Position numbers and translations under genes: made by a program
DNA from: Flavobacterium hungaricum
GTDB lineage: Bacteria; Bacteroidota; Bacteroidia; Flavobacteriales; Flavobacteriaceae
Reading direction: 5' to 3'
NCBI RefSeq assembly: GCF_015182285.1
Contig: NZ_PRDM01000002.1
Span: 186,001-250,000 of the forward strand
DNA length: 64,000 nt
Notes under the pieces: model-generated
Databases searched by the model: none
What the model saw: the letters and a program-made list of their open reading frames with translations, nothing else
What the model was told of the DNA's origin: nothing
In this document: positions 63,961-64,000 of the stretch, piece after piece
Layout: every line of letters begins with the position of its first letter
Position numbering within the stretch: the stretch's first letter is position 1

Positions 63961-64000
63961 TTAATTCTTATTGATTACCTGTAAAATGGTTTCTAAGCTT
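63961..64000 (-). CDS. nuoM: 3' end of an upstream gene, probably NuoM
   Basis: Only the last 12 codons and stop fall in the window. The frame ends ...SLETILQVINKN with TAA at 63961-63963, 62 nt before the nuoN ATG. Position directly upstream of nuoN on the same strand makes NuoM the expected gene. The fragment itself is too short to identify by sequence. Confidence 0.5.
   Translation of the reverse strand, partial: SLETILQVINKN

Overview
The window is from a Flavobacterium-like member of the Bacteroidota. The DNA is AT-rich, and upstream regions carry the Bacteroidota promoter pattern (TTG, then about 18-20 nt, then TAnnTTTG) rather than E. coli-type signals. Several secreted proteins end in type IX secretion (T9SS) sorting domains. 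There is a SusC/SusD-type starch locus, a SUF-only Fe-S assembly operon and an L-threonine dehydrogenase of the short-chain type described from Flavobacterium. No rRNA, tRNA, CRISPR array, transposase or phage module was seen.

Layout. (1) 1-6950: suf Fe-S operon on the minus strand (IscA-like gene, sufB, flavodoxin-like reductase, sufC, sufD, sufS). It is interrupted twice: by a four-helix-bundle gene flanked by inverted GTTTCAR heptamers, and by an opposing serine hydrolase next to a palindromic repeat. (2) 7230-21306: a coiled-coil membrane protein, an MBL hydrolase, a T9SS leucine-rich-repeat protein, a subtilase with an M1 peptidase, a trypsin-like protease beside a VIT/VWA protein, and L-threonine dehydrogenase. 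(3) 21648-29859: a lipoprotein overlapping mfd (TTG start), then a Crp-like regulator followed by a small catabolic-looking cassette (NTF2-like, amidohydrolase-2, alpha/beta hydrolase), and a DUF5683 protein. (4) 29979-45274: a starch-utilisation locus, read on the minus strand as ECF sigma, FecR anti-sigma, SusC with an STN domain, SusD, SusE, lipoprotein GH13 amylase, GH97 alpha-glucosidase and T9SS-secreted GH13 amylase. (5) 45649-50453: ACT-like protein, YraN, a 21-unit heptamer array, LD-carboxypeptidase, serine hydrolase and EEP nuclease. (6) 50556-54513: 3-hydroxyanthranilate dioxygenase, a tail-to-tail antitoxin/toxin-like pair, class II cyclic-nucleotide phosphodiesterase and an ALDH7-type dehydrogenase. 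(7) 54626-58218: a five-gene membrane operon with an LRR protein, a GIDE-domain protein and LemA. (8) 58265-64000: a T9SS pectate lyase with three operator-like palindromes upstream, a Bax-inhibitor-1 family protein, nuoN and the 3' end of a probable nuoM.

How the genes work together. The starch locus looks self-contained: SusC/D/E bind and import maltooligosaccharides, the amylases cut starch outside the cell, and GH97 releases glucose in the periplasm. The SusC STN domain could signal through FecR to the ECF sigma factor. The pectate lyase would extend polysaccharide foraging to pectin under its own apparent repressor. The suf genes form one Fe-S assembly machine.

Most worth following up are the heptamer repeats and their four-helix-bundle gene, the LRR/GIDE/LemA membrane operon, the tail-to-tail toxin-antitoxin-like pair, and the operator cluster of the pectate lyase.
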